A DNA stretch of 31,990 bases from assembly GCF_035306585.1 (NCBI RefSeq), contig NZ_DATGNU010000070.1, positions 1 through 31,990 of the forward strand. The letters are read 5' to 3'. The position numbers and the translations under genes are program-made. The notes beneath the pieces are model-generated. The model did no database searches and was not told the DNA's origin. It worked only from the letters and a program-made list of their open reading frames with translations. Shown piece after piece: positions 8,560 to 16,593 of the stretch (positions are counted from its first letter, which is position 1; each line of letters begins with the position of its first letter). Origin of the DNA: Galbibacter sp035306585. Lineage in GTDB: Bacteria > Bacteroidota > Bacteroidia > Flavobacteriales > Flavobacteriaceae.

Positions 8560-10098
8560 ATGAGTACACGCGTTAGGGTGCGTTTTGCACCAAGTCCAAC
8601 AGGACCTTTACATATCGGAGGTGTTAGAACGGCTTTGTTTAATTATTTGTTTGCCAAAAAGCACAGCGGTGATTTTATTTTACGTATAGAAGATACCGAC
8701 CAGAAACGTTATGTGGAAGGGGCAGAGCAGTATATTATTCAGGCGCTAAAATGGTTGAATATTCCTTATGATCAGGGACCAGATTCCGATGCTGAAATTC
8801 TAGAAAAATATGGATCTTTTCGCCAAAGTGAGCGTAAGGAACTTTATAAAAAGTATGCAGAAGAGTTGCTAACCAGCGGTTGGGCATATTATGCATTTGA
8901 TACCACTGAGCAGTTGGATGCGGAGCGATTAAAATCCGAAAGTGAAGGGGGTAAGTTTACCTATAACTGGGCTACACGTGGAACATTACAAAATTCGCTT
9001 GCCCTAAGTGAGCAGGAAGTTCAAGAGCGAATTAATTCTGGTGAACCCTATGTGGTTCGTTTTAAATCTCCTGAAAACCAGATTCTTGAATTAAATGATA
9101 TGATTCGCGGAGCTATCACCATTGATACGAACATCTTGGACGATAAAGTGTTGTTCAAAAGTGATGGAATGCCCACTTATCACCTTGCCAATATTGTAGA
9201 TGATCATTTAATGGAAATTACCCATGTGATTCGTGGTGAAGAGTGGTTGCCATCGTTGGCATTACACGTTTTGTTATACCGCGCCTTTGGATGGGAGGCT
9301 CCTGAGTTTGCACATTTACCGCTGATTTTAAAATCTGTTGGAAAAGGGAAGCTAAGTAAACGTGATGGGGATAAATTAGGTTTTCCAGTATTTCCTTTAC
9401 AATGGACAGACCCTGTATCAGGAGAAATCTCTACAGGATATAGAGAACAAGGATATTATCCAGAAGCTGTGGTGAATTTCTTAGCCTTTTTAGGCTGGAA
9501 TCCAGGAACGGAACAGGAACTTTTCACTCTAGAGCAACTCGTGCAATCCTTTGAAATAGAGAAAGTTCAAAAGGCAGGCGCTCGATTTGATCCAGATAAG
9601 ACCAAATGGTATAATCACCAATACCTTCAAAAACGTTCCAATGAAGATTTAGCAAAAGAATTACACGCTTATATAGCACAATCCACCTCGCATGAAACGA
9701 ATCTTGAGATTGGTTACCTATCACAAGTGGTTGCTCTTTTAAAAGAACGGGTTAATTTTGTGAAGGAACTTATTGTAGAAGGAGACTTTTTCTTAAAAGC
9801 ACCCGAGGTCTTCCAAGAAAAAGCGGTAAAAAAACAGTGGAAGGAACAGACGGCCGCCTATATGAATCAAGTAGCCGATGTCATAGCGTCGGTGAAAGAT
9901 TTCGATTCACAAACCATAGAAGAGACTGTGAAATCTTGGATTGCTGAACAAGAACTTAGTTTTGGTCAAGTAATGCCACCACTGCGTTTAGCCCTTGTTG
10001 GAGCAATGAAGGGACCGCATGTTTTTGACATTATTGCCTTGATTGGAAAAGAGCAAACACTGTCTAGAATTCAGTACGCCATAACCAAATTGGGATAA
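8560..10098 (+). CDS. gltX: Glutamyl-tRNA synthetase (GltX)
   Basis: Charges tRNA-Glu with glutamate in the cytoplasm; a class I aminoacyl-tRNA synthetase. The protein is 512 residues, the normal bacterial length. The first class I signature is in FAPSPTGPLHIGGVRTALF (HIGG at 18-21), then RIEDTD. The second signature, KLSKR of the KMSKS loop, is at about 264-268 within GKGKLSKRDGDK. The C-terminal anticodon-binding domain is complete and ends GMxGPHVFDIIALIGKE-like. The ATG at 8560 is supported by the homologous N-terminus STRVRVRFAPSPTG and by a perfect -7 box just upstream. Because glnS is also in the window, this is expected to be a discriminating GluRS. The stop codon lies within a hairpin. 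Confidence 0.98.
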   Translation: MSTRVRVRFAPSPTGPLHIGGVRTALFNYLFAKKHSGDFILRIEDTDQKRYVEGAEQYIIQALKWLNIPYDQGPDSDAEILEKYGSFRQSERKELYKKYAEELLTSGWAYYAFDTTEQLDAERLKSESEGGKFTYNWATRGTLQNSLALSEQEVQERINSGEPYVVRFKSPENQILELNDMIRGAITIDTNILDDKVLFKSDGMPTYHLANIVDDHLMEITHVIRGEEWLPSLALHVLLYRAFGWEAPEFAHLPLILKSVGKGKLSKRDGDKLGFPVFPLQWTDPVSGEISTGYREQGYYPEAVVNFLAFLGWNPGTEQELFTLEQLVQSFEIEKVQKAGARFDPDKTKWYNHQYLQKRSNEDLAKELHAYIAQSTSHETNLEIGYLSQVVALLKERVNFVKELIVEGDFFLKAPEVFQEKAVKKQWKEQTAAYMNQVADVIASVKDFDSQTIEETVKSWIAEQELSFGQVMPPLRLALVGAMKGPHVFDIIALIGKEQTLSRIQYAITKLG

Positions 10099-10111
10099 TT
10101 TTTTATCCCAA
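10090..10111 (+). terminator. Hairpin spanning the gltX stop codon, possible terminator or mRNA end
   Basis: TTGGGATA (10090-10097) and TATCCCAA (10104-10111) form a perfect 8-bp stem with a 6-base AT loop. The TAA stop (10096-10098) is inside the left arm and loop. No T-tract follows, so it may be a weak terminator or a 3'-end stabiliser. Confidence 0.4.
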
Positions 10112-10202
10112 AGCAAACTAAGGGTACATCTGAGCATATTTTATAGCGGATATAATTTTAAAATTTGTATTTTAACCGTGATTAACCTATAAATTATTTC
10201 AG

Positions 10203-11132
10203 ATGTATCTTCTTATTCCATTAGTATTTTTGGGTATTATTATTTTTTTTAGTGCCTTTTTTATCGTGAAGCAACAGACCGCTGTAGCCATAGAACGTTT
10301 TGGCAAATTTCACAGTATTCGTAATTCCGGTCTACAGCTAAAAATTCCTATCGTTGACCGTGTTGCGGGGAGACTCAGTCTTAAAATTCAACAGCTTGAT
10401 GTGATCGTTGAAACCAAAACCTTGGATGATGTTTTTGTAAAGCTCAAGGTATCGGTTCAATATGTTGTAATTAAGGAGAAAGTTTACGAGGCTTTTTACA
10501 AGTTAGAATATCCACATGAGCAAATTACCTCTTATGTGTTTGATGTAGTTCGCGCAGAAGTTCCAAAAATGAAGCTTGACGACGTTTTTGTCAAAAAGGA
10601 TGATATTGCCATTGCAGTGAAAGCTGAACTTCAAGAAGCCATGTTAGAGTATGGTTTTGATATTATTAAAACCCTTGTGACGGACATTGATCCTGATCAA
10701 CAGGTAAAGCATGCCATGAATCGTATTAACGCTTCAGAGCGTGAGAAAATAGCTGCTCAATTCGAAGGAGATGCTGCTAGAATTTTGATCGTTGAAAAAG
10801 CCAAGGCCGAAGCAGAAAGTAAACGTCTTCAAGGTCAAGGTATAGCAGATCAACGTCGTGAAATCGCTCGTGGTCTGGAAGAGTCCGTGGAGGTATTAAA
10901 CAAAGTTGGTATAAATTCACAAGAGGCCTCTGCGCTTATAGTGGTAACACAGCATTACGATACCCTACAAGCCATTGGAGAAGAAACCAATAGTAACCTT
11001 ATACTACTTCCGAATTCACCGCAAGCTGGAAGTGATATGCTTAACAATATGGTCGCGTCCTTTACGGCCAGTAATCAAATAGGGGAGGCTATGAAAAAGC
11101 AGAACAAAAAGAAAGACAGTGAAGATCAATAG
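10203..11132 (+). CDS. Slipin / SPFH (Band 7) domain membrane protein
   Basis: A 309-residue protein of the stomatin-prohibitin-flotillin-HflK/C superfamily, closest in layout to bacterial QmcA-like and plant HIR-like proteins. One N-terminal membrane segment (about 2-22) is followed by a Band 7 domain (about 22-180) with the family pattern VKQQTAVAIERFGKF and DIDPDQQVKHAMNRINASER. A Lys/Glu/Ala-rich helical region (about 175-240) with the usual AEAESKRLQGQGIA stretch promotes oligomerisation. The tail is hydrophilic and Lys-rich. These proteins form ring-like oligomers at membranes and often assist proteases or organise microdomains; no NfeD or FtsH partner is nearby. It follows gltX by 104 bp and ends before a strong bidirectional terminator. 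Confidence 0.93.
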   Translation: MYLLIPLVFLGIIIFFSAFFIVKQQTAVAIERFGKFHSIRNSGLQLKIPIVDRVAGRLSLKIQQLDVIVETKTLDDVFVKLKVSVQYVVIKEKVYEAFYKLEYPHEQITSYVFDVVRAEVPKMKLDDVFVKKDDIAIAVKAELQEAMLEYGFDIIKTLVTDIDPDQQVKHAMNRINASEREKIAAQFEGDAARILIVEKAKAEAESKRLQGQGIADQRREIARGLEESVEVLNKVGINSQEASALIVVTQHYDTLQAIGEETNSNLILLPNSPQAGSDMLNNMVASFTASNQIGEAMKKQNKKKDSEDQ

Positions 11133-11181
11133 ATCGATCTCTCTTAAGGGTGTTTAAAGATCTTATACTAGCCAAAAACAA

Positions 11182-11220
11182 AGAAAACGTTACTGTTATT
11201 GTATATCAGTAACGTTTTCT
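11182..11220. terminator. Strong bidirectional terminator between slipin and DUF6327 genes
   Basis: AGAAAACGTTACTG (11182-11195) and CAGTAACGTTTTCT (11207-11220) are perfect 14-bp inverted arms around an 11-base AT-rich loop. The A-rich left side and T-rich right arm allow termination on either strand. The genes on each side are convergent, as expected. Confidence 0.85.
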
Positions 11221-11221
11221 A

Positions 11222-11242
11222 ATTTGTGCCACTGGCACAAAT
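11222..11242. repeat. 21-bp perfect palindrome (10-bp arms, 1-base centre)
   Basis: ATTTGTGCCA-C-TGGCACAAAT lies one base after the bidirectional terminator. It could be a second hairpin giving backup termination for slipin, a protein-binding site, or one copy of a dispersed palindromic repeat. The sequence does not decide which. It is 28 bp from the end of the DUF6327 gene. Confidence 0.8.
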
Positions 11243-11269
11243 GCAGGTGTAGGCAGGGGGTACATTAAT

Positions 11270-11473
11270 CTATTTTATTAAATTTCGTATGAGCTTGAAG
11301 GTTAAGGCTTTTTGGATTACTGAGCTTGCAGTTTTTCCAACCACGTTTAAAAAGCTAAAGTCGTCCTTGATGCCATTAAAATTGAGTTTTATTTCTTCTT
11401 TTGAAATTTCCTTTTCCAATTTTAGCACCTTAATATCCTTGTCTAATTCTTCAAATGAAGTGTAAATTTTCAT
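11270..11473 (-). CDS. DUF6327-like small protein
   Basis: A 67-residue protein starting MKIYTSFEELDKDIKVLKLE from the ATG at 11473. The pattern resembles the small DUF6327 proteins found beside YtxH and holin-like genes in Flavobacteriia. It has an acidic/basic helical N-terminal half (SFEELDKDIKVLKLEKEISKEE) and a short hydrophobic C-terminus, with no clear transmembrane helix. An in-frame TTG at 11503 would add ten residues and overlap the upstream gene's stop; I prefer the ATG because it begins the conserved part. It is the last gene of a three-gene operon, 26 bp after the holin-like gene. The function is unknown. Confidence 0.8.
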   Translation of the reverse strand: MKIYTSFEELDKDIKVLKLEKEISKEEIKLNFNGIKDDFSFLNVVGKTASSVIQKALTFKLIRNLIK

Positions 11474-11499
11474 GGTATATTCTATTGGTGATTGAATAA

Positions 11500-11853
11500 T
11501 CAATCATTATCAAAAAAATCCTTAGAGGCTTTAACCAGTACCATTCGTTCGATGGTCTTTCTGAATCCATATAAAACAACCACAGCAATTAAGATGTAGA
11601 AAAGCCCCAATATTAAAAATCCAAGGCCTAAATTATCCAACCAACTACCTATGAATAAGGCCAACGCAAAGGTTACCAGTAAGAGCGCTCCAAATAATAG
11701 CGCTCCTATTATCATAAAGGTAATCAGCGAAGAGGAGCCCTTGGTTAGTGTTTTAAATATACTAAGCTTGTAATACTCATAATTCTTTTCAATGAATTCC
11801 TGTGTACTTCTATTGAGCCCCTCTACATTCTCTGAGAGATGGTTCAGTCCCAT
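11500..11853 (-). CDS. Phage-holin-superfamily-III-like / DUF1469 small membrane protein
   Basis: A 117-residue protein with an amphipathic N-terminal region (1-40) and two strong membrane helices at about 43-68 and 76-96, then a short charged tail. The layout and the 'Y-K-L-x3-K' entry to the first helix resemble proteins annotated as phage holin family / DUF1469 in Bacteroidota. Despite that label, the context is a housekeeping envelope operon and no phage genes are near, so a lytic role is unlikely. It begins 3 bp after the YtxH stop, indicating cotranscription and probable translational coupling. Confidence 0.85.
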   Translation of the reverse strand: MGLNHLSENVEGLNRSTQEFIEKNYEYYKLSIFKTLTKGSSSLITFMIIGALLFGALLLVTFALALFIGSWLDNLGLGFLILGLFYILIAVVVLYGFRKTIERMVLVKASKDFFDND

Positions 11854-11856
11854 AAA

Positions 11857-12204
11857 TTACTTTTTAGACGTTGTCCCTTTCTGCAGCTTAGAGTTTTGTG
11901 CTCTAAGATCTTCTAATTTAGCCTCTAAAGCTACTAGTATATCGTCAGCCTTATAACTCATAGTTGAAAGAGTGTCCTCCAATTTGCTTTCAAAATTTGC
12001 ACGTGTCTTTTCAGCTTGTGAGGAGAGTTTCGAGGTGGTTGATTTGAGTTGCTTTTCGAGTTCTCTCTGAGCTGATCTTGCGTTTTTTCTTATCTTTTTT
12101 CGGGTTTTATCCCCTCTATCAGGAGCATAAAGAATTCCTATCCCTGCTCCGATTGCAGCGCCTGTTAAGAGCGCCAATAATGTATTCCCTGTTTGATTTG
12201 ACAT
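11857..12204 (-). CDS. YtxH-domain small membrane protein
   Basis: A 115-residue protein with one glycine-rich N-terminal membrane helix (about 8-28, LLALLTGAAIGAGIGILYAP) followed by the YtxH signature APDRGDKTRKKIRK. A long Lys/Glu/Ser-rich amphipathic helix then runs to the C-terminus. YtxH-like proteins are often stress-induced and general-stress associated in Firmicutes; in Flavobacteriia they commonly lead a small operon with a holin-like and a DUF6327 gene, as here. Biochemical function is unknown. It is the first gene of the operon, whose promoter should lie in 12205-12320, although I see no perfect TAnnTTTG box there. Confidence 0.9.
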   Translation of the reverse strand: MSNQTGNTLLALLTGAAIGAGIGILYAPDRGDKTRKKIRKNARSAQRELEKQLKSTTSKLSSQAEKTRANFESKLEDTLSTMSYKADDILVALEAKLEDLRAQNSKLQKGTTSKK

Positions 12205-12321
12205 ATCAAAAATGTTTTAATTAATAAATTAATCCCCTAATAGTACCTAATTTACGAAAGTTGATGAGATTATACTAAAATTTGAGGGTATTTAGCCTAT
12301 TATTAACAGTTGTGTTAAAGG

Positions 12322-12346
12322 AAATAAAAAGCACGCCGAAGCGTGC
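12322..12346 (-). terminator. Rho-independent terminator of glnS with UUCG tetraloop
   Basis: On the minus strand GCACGC-TTCG-GCGTGC forms a 6-bp GC-rich stem capped by a very stable C(UUCG)G tetraloop, followed by TTTTTATTT. It lies 27 bp after the glnS stop and insulates glnS from the YtxH operon. Confidence 0.9.
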
Positions 12347-12372
12347 GTGGGAAAAAACGTATGTACTTTATG

Positions 12373-14052
12373 TTATTGATCAAGCTTGGCCCAGGTATCT
12401 CTAAGTCCAACTGTTTTATTGAAAATCAGGTTTTCATTGGTGCTATCTGGATCGATGTTGAAATATCCAAGACGTTGAAATTGGAAATGATCCCCAATCT
12501 TTGCATTAGCCACACTGGGCTCTATATAACCCTTAGTGATTTGTAAGGATTCAGGATTGACAAACTCTAGAAAATCTTTTTCACCTTGTCTATCTGGTTC
12601 GGCTACGGTGAATAAACGATCATACTCACGAACTTCCACTTCGATGGCATGTTTAATGGATACCCAATGTAAAGTACCTTTTACCTTTCGTTGACTCTCA
12701 GCCGTTCCACTGCCACTTTTACTCAAAGGGTCATACGTGCATTGAACTTCTACGATATTTCCTTGATCGTCCTTTATAGCTTTCTCAGCTTTAATAATGT
12801 ACGCATTTTTTAGACGTACTTCACCACCGAGTTTTAAACGGAAAAATTTACGGTTAGCTTCTTCTCTAAAATCTTCTTTTTCGATATAAAGCTCTCTAGA
12901 AAATGGCACTTCTCTATAGGTAAGCACCTCTTCTTCAGGATTGTTTTCAGCCTCGAGTAATTCTTCCTGGTTTTCCGGGTAATTGGTAATTACAAGCTTT
13001 AAAGGATTTAACACCCCCATAATACGAGGGGCCTTCTTGTTGAGATCCTCACGGGCATGAAACTCTAATAAAGAAACATCAATGAGGTTATCGCGTTTTG
13101 CAATACCAATAGTATTGGCAAAGTTTTTTATTGACTCAGGAGTATAGCCACGACGTCTTAATCCAGAAATAGTCGGCATCCTAGGATCATCCCAACCGCT
13201 TACAATACCTTCCTCGACTAAACGAAGTAATTTTCGCTTGCTCACCACCGTATGACTTAAATTTCTACGGGCAAACTCACGTTGTTTTGGCCTTACCTTT
13301 GAAGGGGTATATACTTGATTTAAGAACCAATCATATAATTCTCGGTGCATCGCAAACTCTAGTGTACAAAAGGAATGAGAAACCTGTTCGATATAATCGC
13401 TTTCTCCATGCGTCCAGTCATACATTGGATAAATACACCAATCATTATTTGTTCTATGGTGTGTTTTGTGTAAGATTCTATACATAATAGGATCCCTCAT
13501 CAGCATATTAGAAGCCTTCATGTCAATTTTTGCCCGTAATACATGCGCTCCTTCTTTAAAATTACCGTTTTTCATTTGTTCGAAGAGCTCTAAATTCTCC
13601 TCTACAGGTCGGTTTCTAAATGGGCTTTCTTCCCCTGGTGTTGTTGGCGTTCCTTTCTGAGAGGCAATTAATTCAGAACTTTGACTATCTACATATGCTT
13701 TTCCTTGTTTGATAAGTTCAACAGCCCAATGATATAACTGCTCGAAGTAATCTGAAGCGTATCGTTCTTGATCCCACTGGTATCCAAGCCATTCTACATC
13801 ACGTTTTATAGCATCCACAAATTGTTGCTCTTCTTTCGCAGGGTTCGTGTCGTCAAAACGTAAATTTACTGGTGCGTTGTATTTCTCACCCAATCCAAAG
13901 TTCAAACAAATAGAACTGGCATGACCGATATGGAGATAACCATTGGGTTCTGGTGGGAATCGAAAACGTAAATCATCTTTACTAAACCCCTCTTTGAGGT
14001 CATTCTCAATGATATGTTCGATGAAATTTAAAGACTTTCCTTCTTCTGCCAT
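12373..14052 (-). CDS. glnS: Glutaminyl-tRNA synthetase (GlnS)
   Basis: Charges tRNA-Gln directly with glutamine; a class I synthetase derived from a eukaryote-like GluRS lineage. The protein is 559 residues, as expected. The HIGH motif is perfect in PEPNGYLHIGHASS (41-44), with RFDDTNPAKE following. The KMSKS loop reads VVSKR (about 269-273) in LSHTVVSKRKLLRLVEEG. The two beta-barrel anticodon-binding domains fill the C-terminal half. The start at 14052 follows a perfect -7 box on the minus strand. With gltX it completes the direct Glu/Gln charging pair, so Gln-tRNA need not depend on the GatCAB amidotransferase route; whether gatCAB is also present cannot be seen here. Confidence 0.98.
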   Translation of the reverse strand: MAEEGKSLNFIEHIIENDLKEGFSKDDLRFRFPPEPNGYLHIGHASSICLNFGLGEKYNAPVNLRFDDTNPAKEEQQFVDAIKRDVEWLGYQWDQERYASDYFEQLYHWAVELIKQGKAYVDSQSSELIASQKGTPTTPGEESPFRNRPVEENLELFEQMKNGNFKEGAHVLRAKIDMKASNMLMRDPIMYRILHKTHHRTNNDWCIYPMYDWTHGESDYIEQVSHSFCTLEFAMHRELYDWFLNQVYTPSKVRPKQREFARRNLSHTVVSKRKLLRLVEEGIVSGWDDPRMPTISGLRRRGYTPESIKNFANTIGIAKRDNLIDVSLLEFHAREDLNKKAPRIMGVLNPLKLVITNYPENQEELLEAENNPEEEVLTYREVPFSRELYIEKEDFREEANRKFFRLKLGGEVRLKNAYIIKAEKAIKDDQGNIVEVQCTYDPLSKSGSGTAESQRKVKGTLHWVSIKHAIEVEVREYDRLFTVAEPDRQGEKDFLEFVNPESLQITKGYIEPSVANAKIGDHFQFQRLGYFNIDPDSTNENLIFNKTVGLRDTWAKLDQ

Positions 14053-14077
14053 AAAATTATTGTACTAAAATAGACTG

Positions 14078-14085
14078 CAAAATTA
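14078..14085 (-). promoter_or_regulatory. -7 promoter box for glnS
   Basis: The minus strand reads TAATTTTG, a perfect TAnnTTTG match, ending 25 bp upstream of the glnS ATG. A TTG lies 14 bp further upstream, closer than is typical for the -33 element. Confidence 0.55.
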
Positions 14086-14337
14086 AGGAATTTTTAAAGC
14101 AATGAGTACTTATCAGGGATAAACAAAAACAAAACTTAAGGATCAAACATATTCCGTCAATTTTGAATCCAAAATGGGGGTGTTTTTCCAGCCCAAAAAA
14201 TGACTTTTCAACAGTCTTATTAACAAACCAATTGGTATTTTTATAGTTTTTTAAAGTACTAACCATGCTAAAATTGAACTAGGCATCTATAAATAGCCCT
14301 TTCACCACAAACTCCTAAAATTGTATAAAAAAACAGC

Positions 14338-14345
14338 TAACTTTG
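14338..14345 (+). promoter_or_regulatory. -7 promoter box for the adhesin operon
   Basis: TAACTTTG is a perfect TAnnTTTG match, with a TTG at 14321-14323. It lies 54 bp before the ATG at 14400. Because it overlaps the upstream in-frame TTG at 14343, it argues against that codon as the start. Confidence 0.55.
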
Positions 14346-14399
14346 GTTCCTATTGTGGAATTTACAGATGACGCATACCCAAATTTAAACCATAAAATC

Positions 14400-16589
14400 A
14401 TGAATAGAACTTTTACTCAAAAATCTATTCGCTTCTCCCTACTAATGCTTACTTTGACAGGCCTGTCACTTGGTGCGCAAGAGTTGAAAAAACCTACACT
14501 AGGATTTACGGATGCCTGTGTAACTGCAACTCATAATGGATTCCCTGCAGAGTTTATTTGGAACCCAAATCCCATTGTAAACCCTGATAATGAATTTATT
14601 ATTGAGCTTTCAGATGCAAGTGGTAGCTTTACCTCCCCCATTACCCTTGCGCGGCTAAAGGATAAAAATTCAGAATTTAAATTTCAAGTGACCGACCTTA
14701 AATTGCCCGATGATGTATCAGGAGAGAACTACAGGTTGCGTTGGCGTAGTACGAGTCCAGAAAAGACAAGTCCTGCCAGTGATCCATTCGGAGCTTATTT
14801 CATAAAAGTTAACGAGCCTTTGGTTGTCAATAATTACCAAGAGGCCTCTGTCTGCGATGGAACCGCTGTGTATTTAGAGGTGGATAATTATCCCAATGAA
14901 GCCTCCTATAATTGGTACAATTACACCGAGCTCATTCCAGGAGAACATGGACCTTCATTAGAGGTTACAGAACCTGGAATTTATTTTGCAGAAATCAATT
15001 ATGGTTCGTACTGTTCCTCTACAACCGCTTCAAATATGGTGGAGGTAAACATTGAGAACTCGATTGGTTTTGAACTTATCGGTTCCAAAAAACTTTCACT
15101 GTGTGAGGGACAAACCTATACGCTTACTACGGATCTATATGATCCGGAGTTTACCTATGCTTGGTATAAAGACGGTGAATTACTCGAGAGAAACAATCAA
15201 AATACGTTGGAGGTAAATGGTAGTGATCCCGGATTCGCAGGTGACTATTACGTGGTTTTGGAACGTAGCGGTGGTTGTAAAGAAACCACTTCTACCGTCA
15301 GTATTTCTGCTGGATCGTTTGAATCGGAGCTCGTTTTAGCCGAAGGAACTTTATTGCTTCCTGAAGAAACCTTATCCATTGCGGTGGAAACTACTGCCGT
15401 TAATCCAACATTCCAGTGGTTTAGAAATGGCACGGAGCTCAATGGTGAAACGGGGAAAACACTAAGGGTAAGTGTCGCTGGAGATTATTATGTGACCATT
15501 TCTCAACAAGATGATTGTATTGTAAAAAGAACTACAGATAAAGTGAGTATTGTGGAACCTGAATCGTATATCGCCACCATTACGACCGATTCATACACTG
15601 CATGCGAGAGTACCAGTACCACGCTCAGCTTAGCTTCCATTGTAGCTGTAAAGGGCGAACAAAAAATCGAGCTTGACAAGGGAACAACCGATCATTTCTC
15701 CTATCAGTGGATATACAATAATAAGGAACTCAGTGGAGCCACTGGAAAAACACTTTCCATTGCTGATGGCCGTAAAAATGGAACGTACGCACTTCGTGTA
15801 GGTATCGAAGGGGGGATAAAACTAAGTAGTGAACCGATAGAATTAAAACTAACCCTACCAATAACGGCAAAAATTTCAGCAACTAACAATATTCGTTGTG
15901 ACAATGGGAATGAAATTTTAATCAAATCCTCTGTGACGGACGATCATTATGATTATAGCTGGTTTAGAAATGGTGTAGAACTTACTGAAAAAGGGACTAC
16001 ACTTTCTACCAACCTTACTGGGAAATACCAATTAGAGATCACTGCTTTTGGGTGTACGTTAAGCTCAAATACTTTCATTGTAGAGGAACTAAGCCCTTCA
16101 GTGGTACAATTAAACGTTTCTGATGTTGTGGTCATTCCCGAGGGTCAAACCAAAACCATTACCGCATCAGGTGGGGATTCCTACCAGTGGTTTGATCCTA
16201 AGAACGAACTTATCGGAAGTGCGTCAAATATCACAATTCAAGAGGAAGGTGAGTATACCTTGGTTGCTGGCGTTGGTGAATGCCAGGTTACCAAGAGATT
16301 TAAAGTGACTAATTTGGAAAGTTATGTAATTCCGAACGTGATCACTCCTAACGGCGACGGATATAATGACCTTTGGATTATACCAAGTACATACGCCTAT
16401 CAAAAAGATATTACCGTGAATATATTTTTACAATCTGGAACCAGAATTTACTCCACAAGTGATTATCAAAATAACTGGCCTGAATCCTCCAGCATTCAAT
16501 CAAGCGGAAGTCAACCACCAATATATTATTACAGTATAACTAAAGGAAAAGAAATCCTTAAACAAGGTACCATTACCCTTATAAAATAA
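14400..16589 (+). CDS. Secreted multi-Ig-like protein with T9SS type B (gliding-motility-associated) C-terminal sorting domain; SprC/SprD-like position
   Basis: A 729-residue exported protein. The ATG at 14400 opens a signal peptide (MNRTFTQKSIRFSLLMLTLTGLSLGAQ). Next is a fibronectin-like region (about 30-140), then six Ig/PKD-like modules marked by aromatic Y-x-W-[FY] strands near residues 168, 252, 337, 435, 518 and 594. Most end in G-x-Y-x-[VL] strands, and several carry a cysteine. The C-terminal domain (about 642-729) starts IPNVITPNGDGYNDLWII, the signature of the gliding-motility-associated, T9SS type B sorting domain. The protein is therefore expected to cross the outer membrane through the type IX secretion system. 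It ends 4 bp before the PorP/SprF gene. In F. johnsoniae, sprC and sprD share an operon with sprB and sprF; this gene occupies a similar place but orthology is unproven. Confidence 0.88.
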   Translation: MNRTFTQKSIRFSLLMLTLTGLSLGAQELKKPTLGFTDACVTATHNGFPAEFIWNPNPIVNPDNEFIIELSDASGSFTSPITLARLKDKNSEFKFQVTDLKLPDDVSGENYRLRWRSTSPEKTSPASDPFGAYFIKVNEPLVVNNYQEASVCDGTAVYLEVDNYPNEASYNWYNYTELIPGEHGPSLEVTEPGIYFAEINYGSYCSSTTASNMVEVNIENSIGFELIGSKKLSLCEGQTYTLTTDLYDPEFTYAWYKDGELLERNNQNTLEVNGSDPGFAGDYYVVLERSGGCKETTSTVSISAGSFESELVLAEGTLLLPEETLSIAVETTAVNPTFQWFRNGTELNGETGKTLRVSVAGDYYVTISQQDDCIVKRTTDKVSIVEPESYIATITTDSYTACESTSTTLSLASIVAVKGEQKIELDKGTTDHFSYQWIYNNKELSGATGKTLSIADGRKNGTYALRVGIEGGIKLSSEPIELKLTLPITAKISATNNIRCDNGNEILIKSSVTDDHYDYSWFRNGVELTEKGTTLSTNLTGKYQLEITAFGCTLSSNTFIVEELSPSVVQLNVSDVVVIPEGQTKTITASGGDSYQWFDPKNELIGSASNITIQEEGEYTLVAGVGECQVTKRFKVTNLESYVIPNVITPNGDGYNDLWIIPSTYAYQKDITVNIFLQSGTRIYSTSDYQNNWPESSSIQSSGSQPPIYYYSITKGKEILKQGTITLIK

Positions 16590-16593
16590 TGAG

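Larger units (their letters stand above)
14053..14399. other. Divergent intergenic region between glnS and the surface-adhesin operon
   Basis: A 347-bp gene-free stretch. It contains the glnS promoter box at its left end and a promoter box for the adhesin operon near its right end. The only open frame (14057-14266, minus) has no family resemblance and overlaps the glnS promoter, so I do not call it. A short palindrome, ACCAATTGGT, lies near 14227. I see no convincing RNA gene or larger repeat. Confidence 0.7.

Noticed and set aside
8970..8985. A second parS-like sequence, GGCTACACGTGGAACA, inside gltX
   Set aside because: It keeps CACGTG and one half-site but has three mismatches to the consensus, and the bases encode the conserved WATRGTL segment of GluRS, so it is best explained as coding sequence.
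11233..11250. A sigma-54 type promoter suggested by TGGCAC in the palindrome
   Set aside because: The required TTGC -12 element is absent at the right spacing, and the site is between the 3' ends of two convergent genes.
11500..11853. A prophage remnant suggested by the holin-like gene
   Set aside because: No endolysin, integrase, structural phage gene or attachment-site pair is near; the gene sits in a small chromosomal envelope operon typical of Flavobacteriia.
14057..14266. A 69-residue minus-strand open frame upstream of glnS
   Set aside because: No family resemblance, aromatic- and Cys-rich random composition, and it overlaps the glnS promoter box.
14343..14399. TTG start extending the Ig-like T9SS protein by 19 residues
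   Set aside because: The codon lies inside a perfect -7 promoter box, and the ATG at 14400 begins a normal signal peptide.
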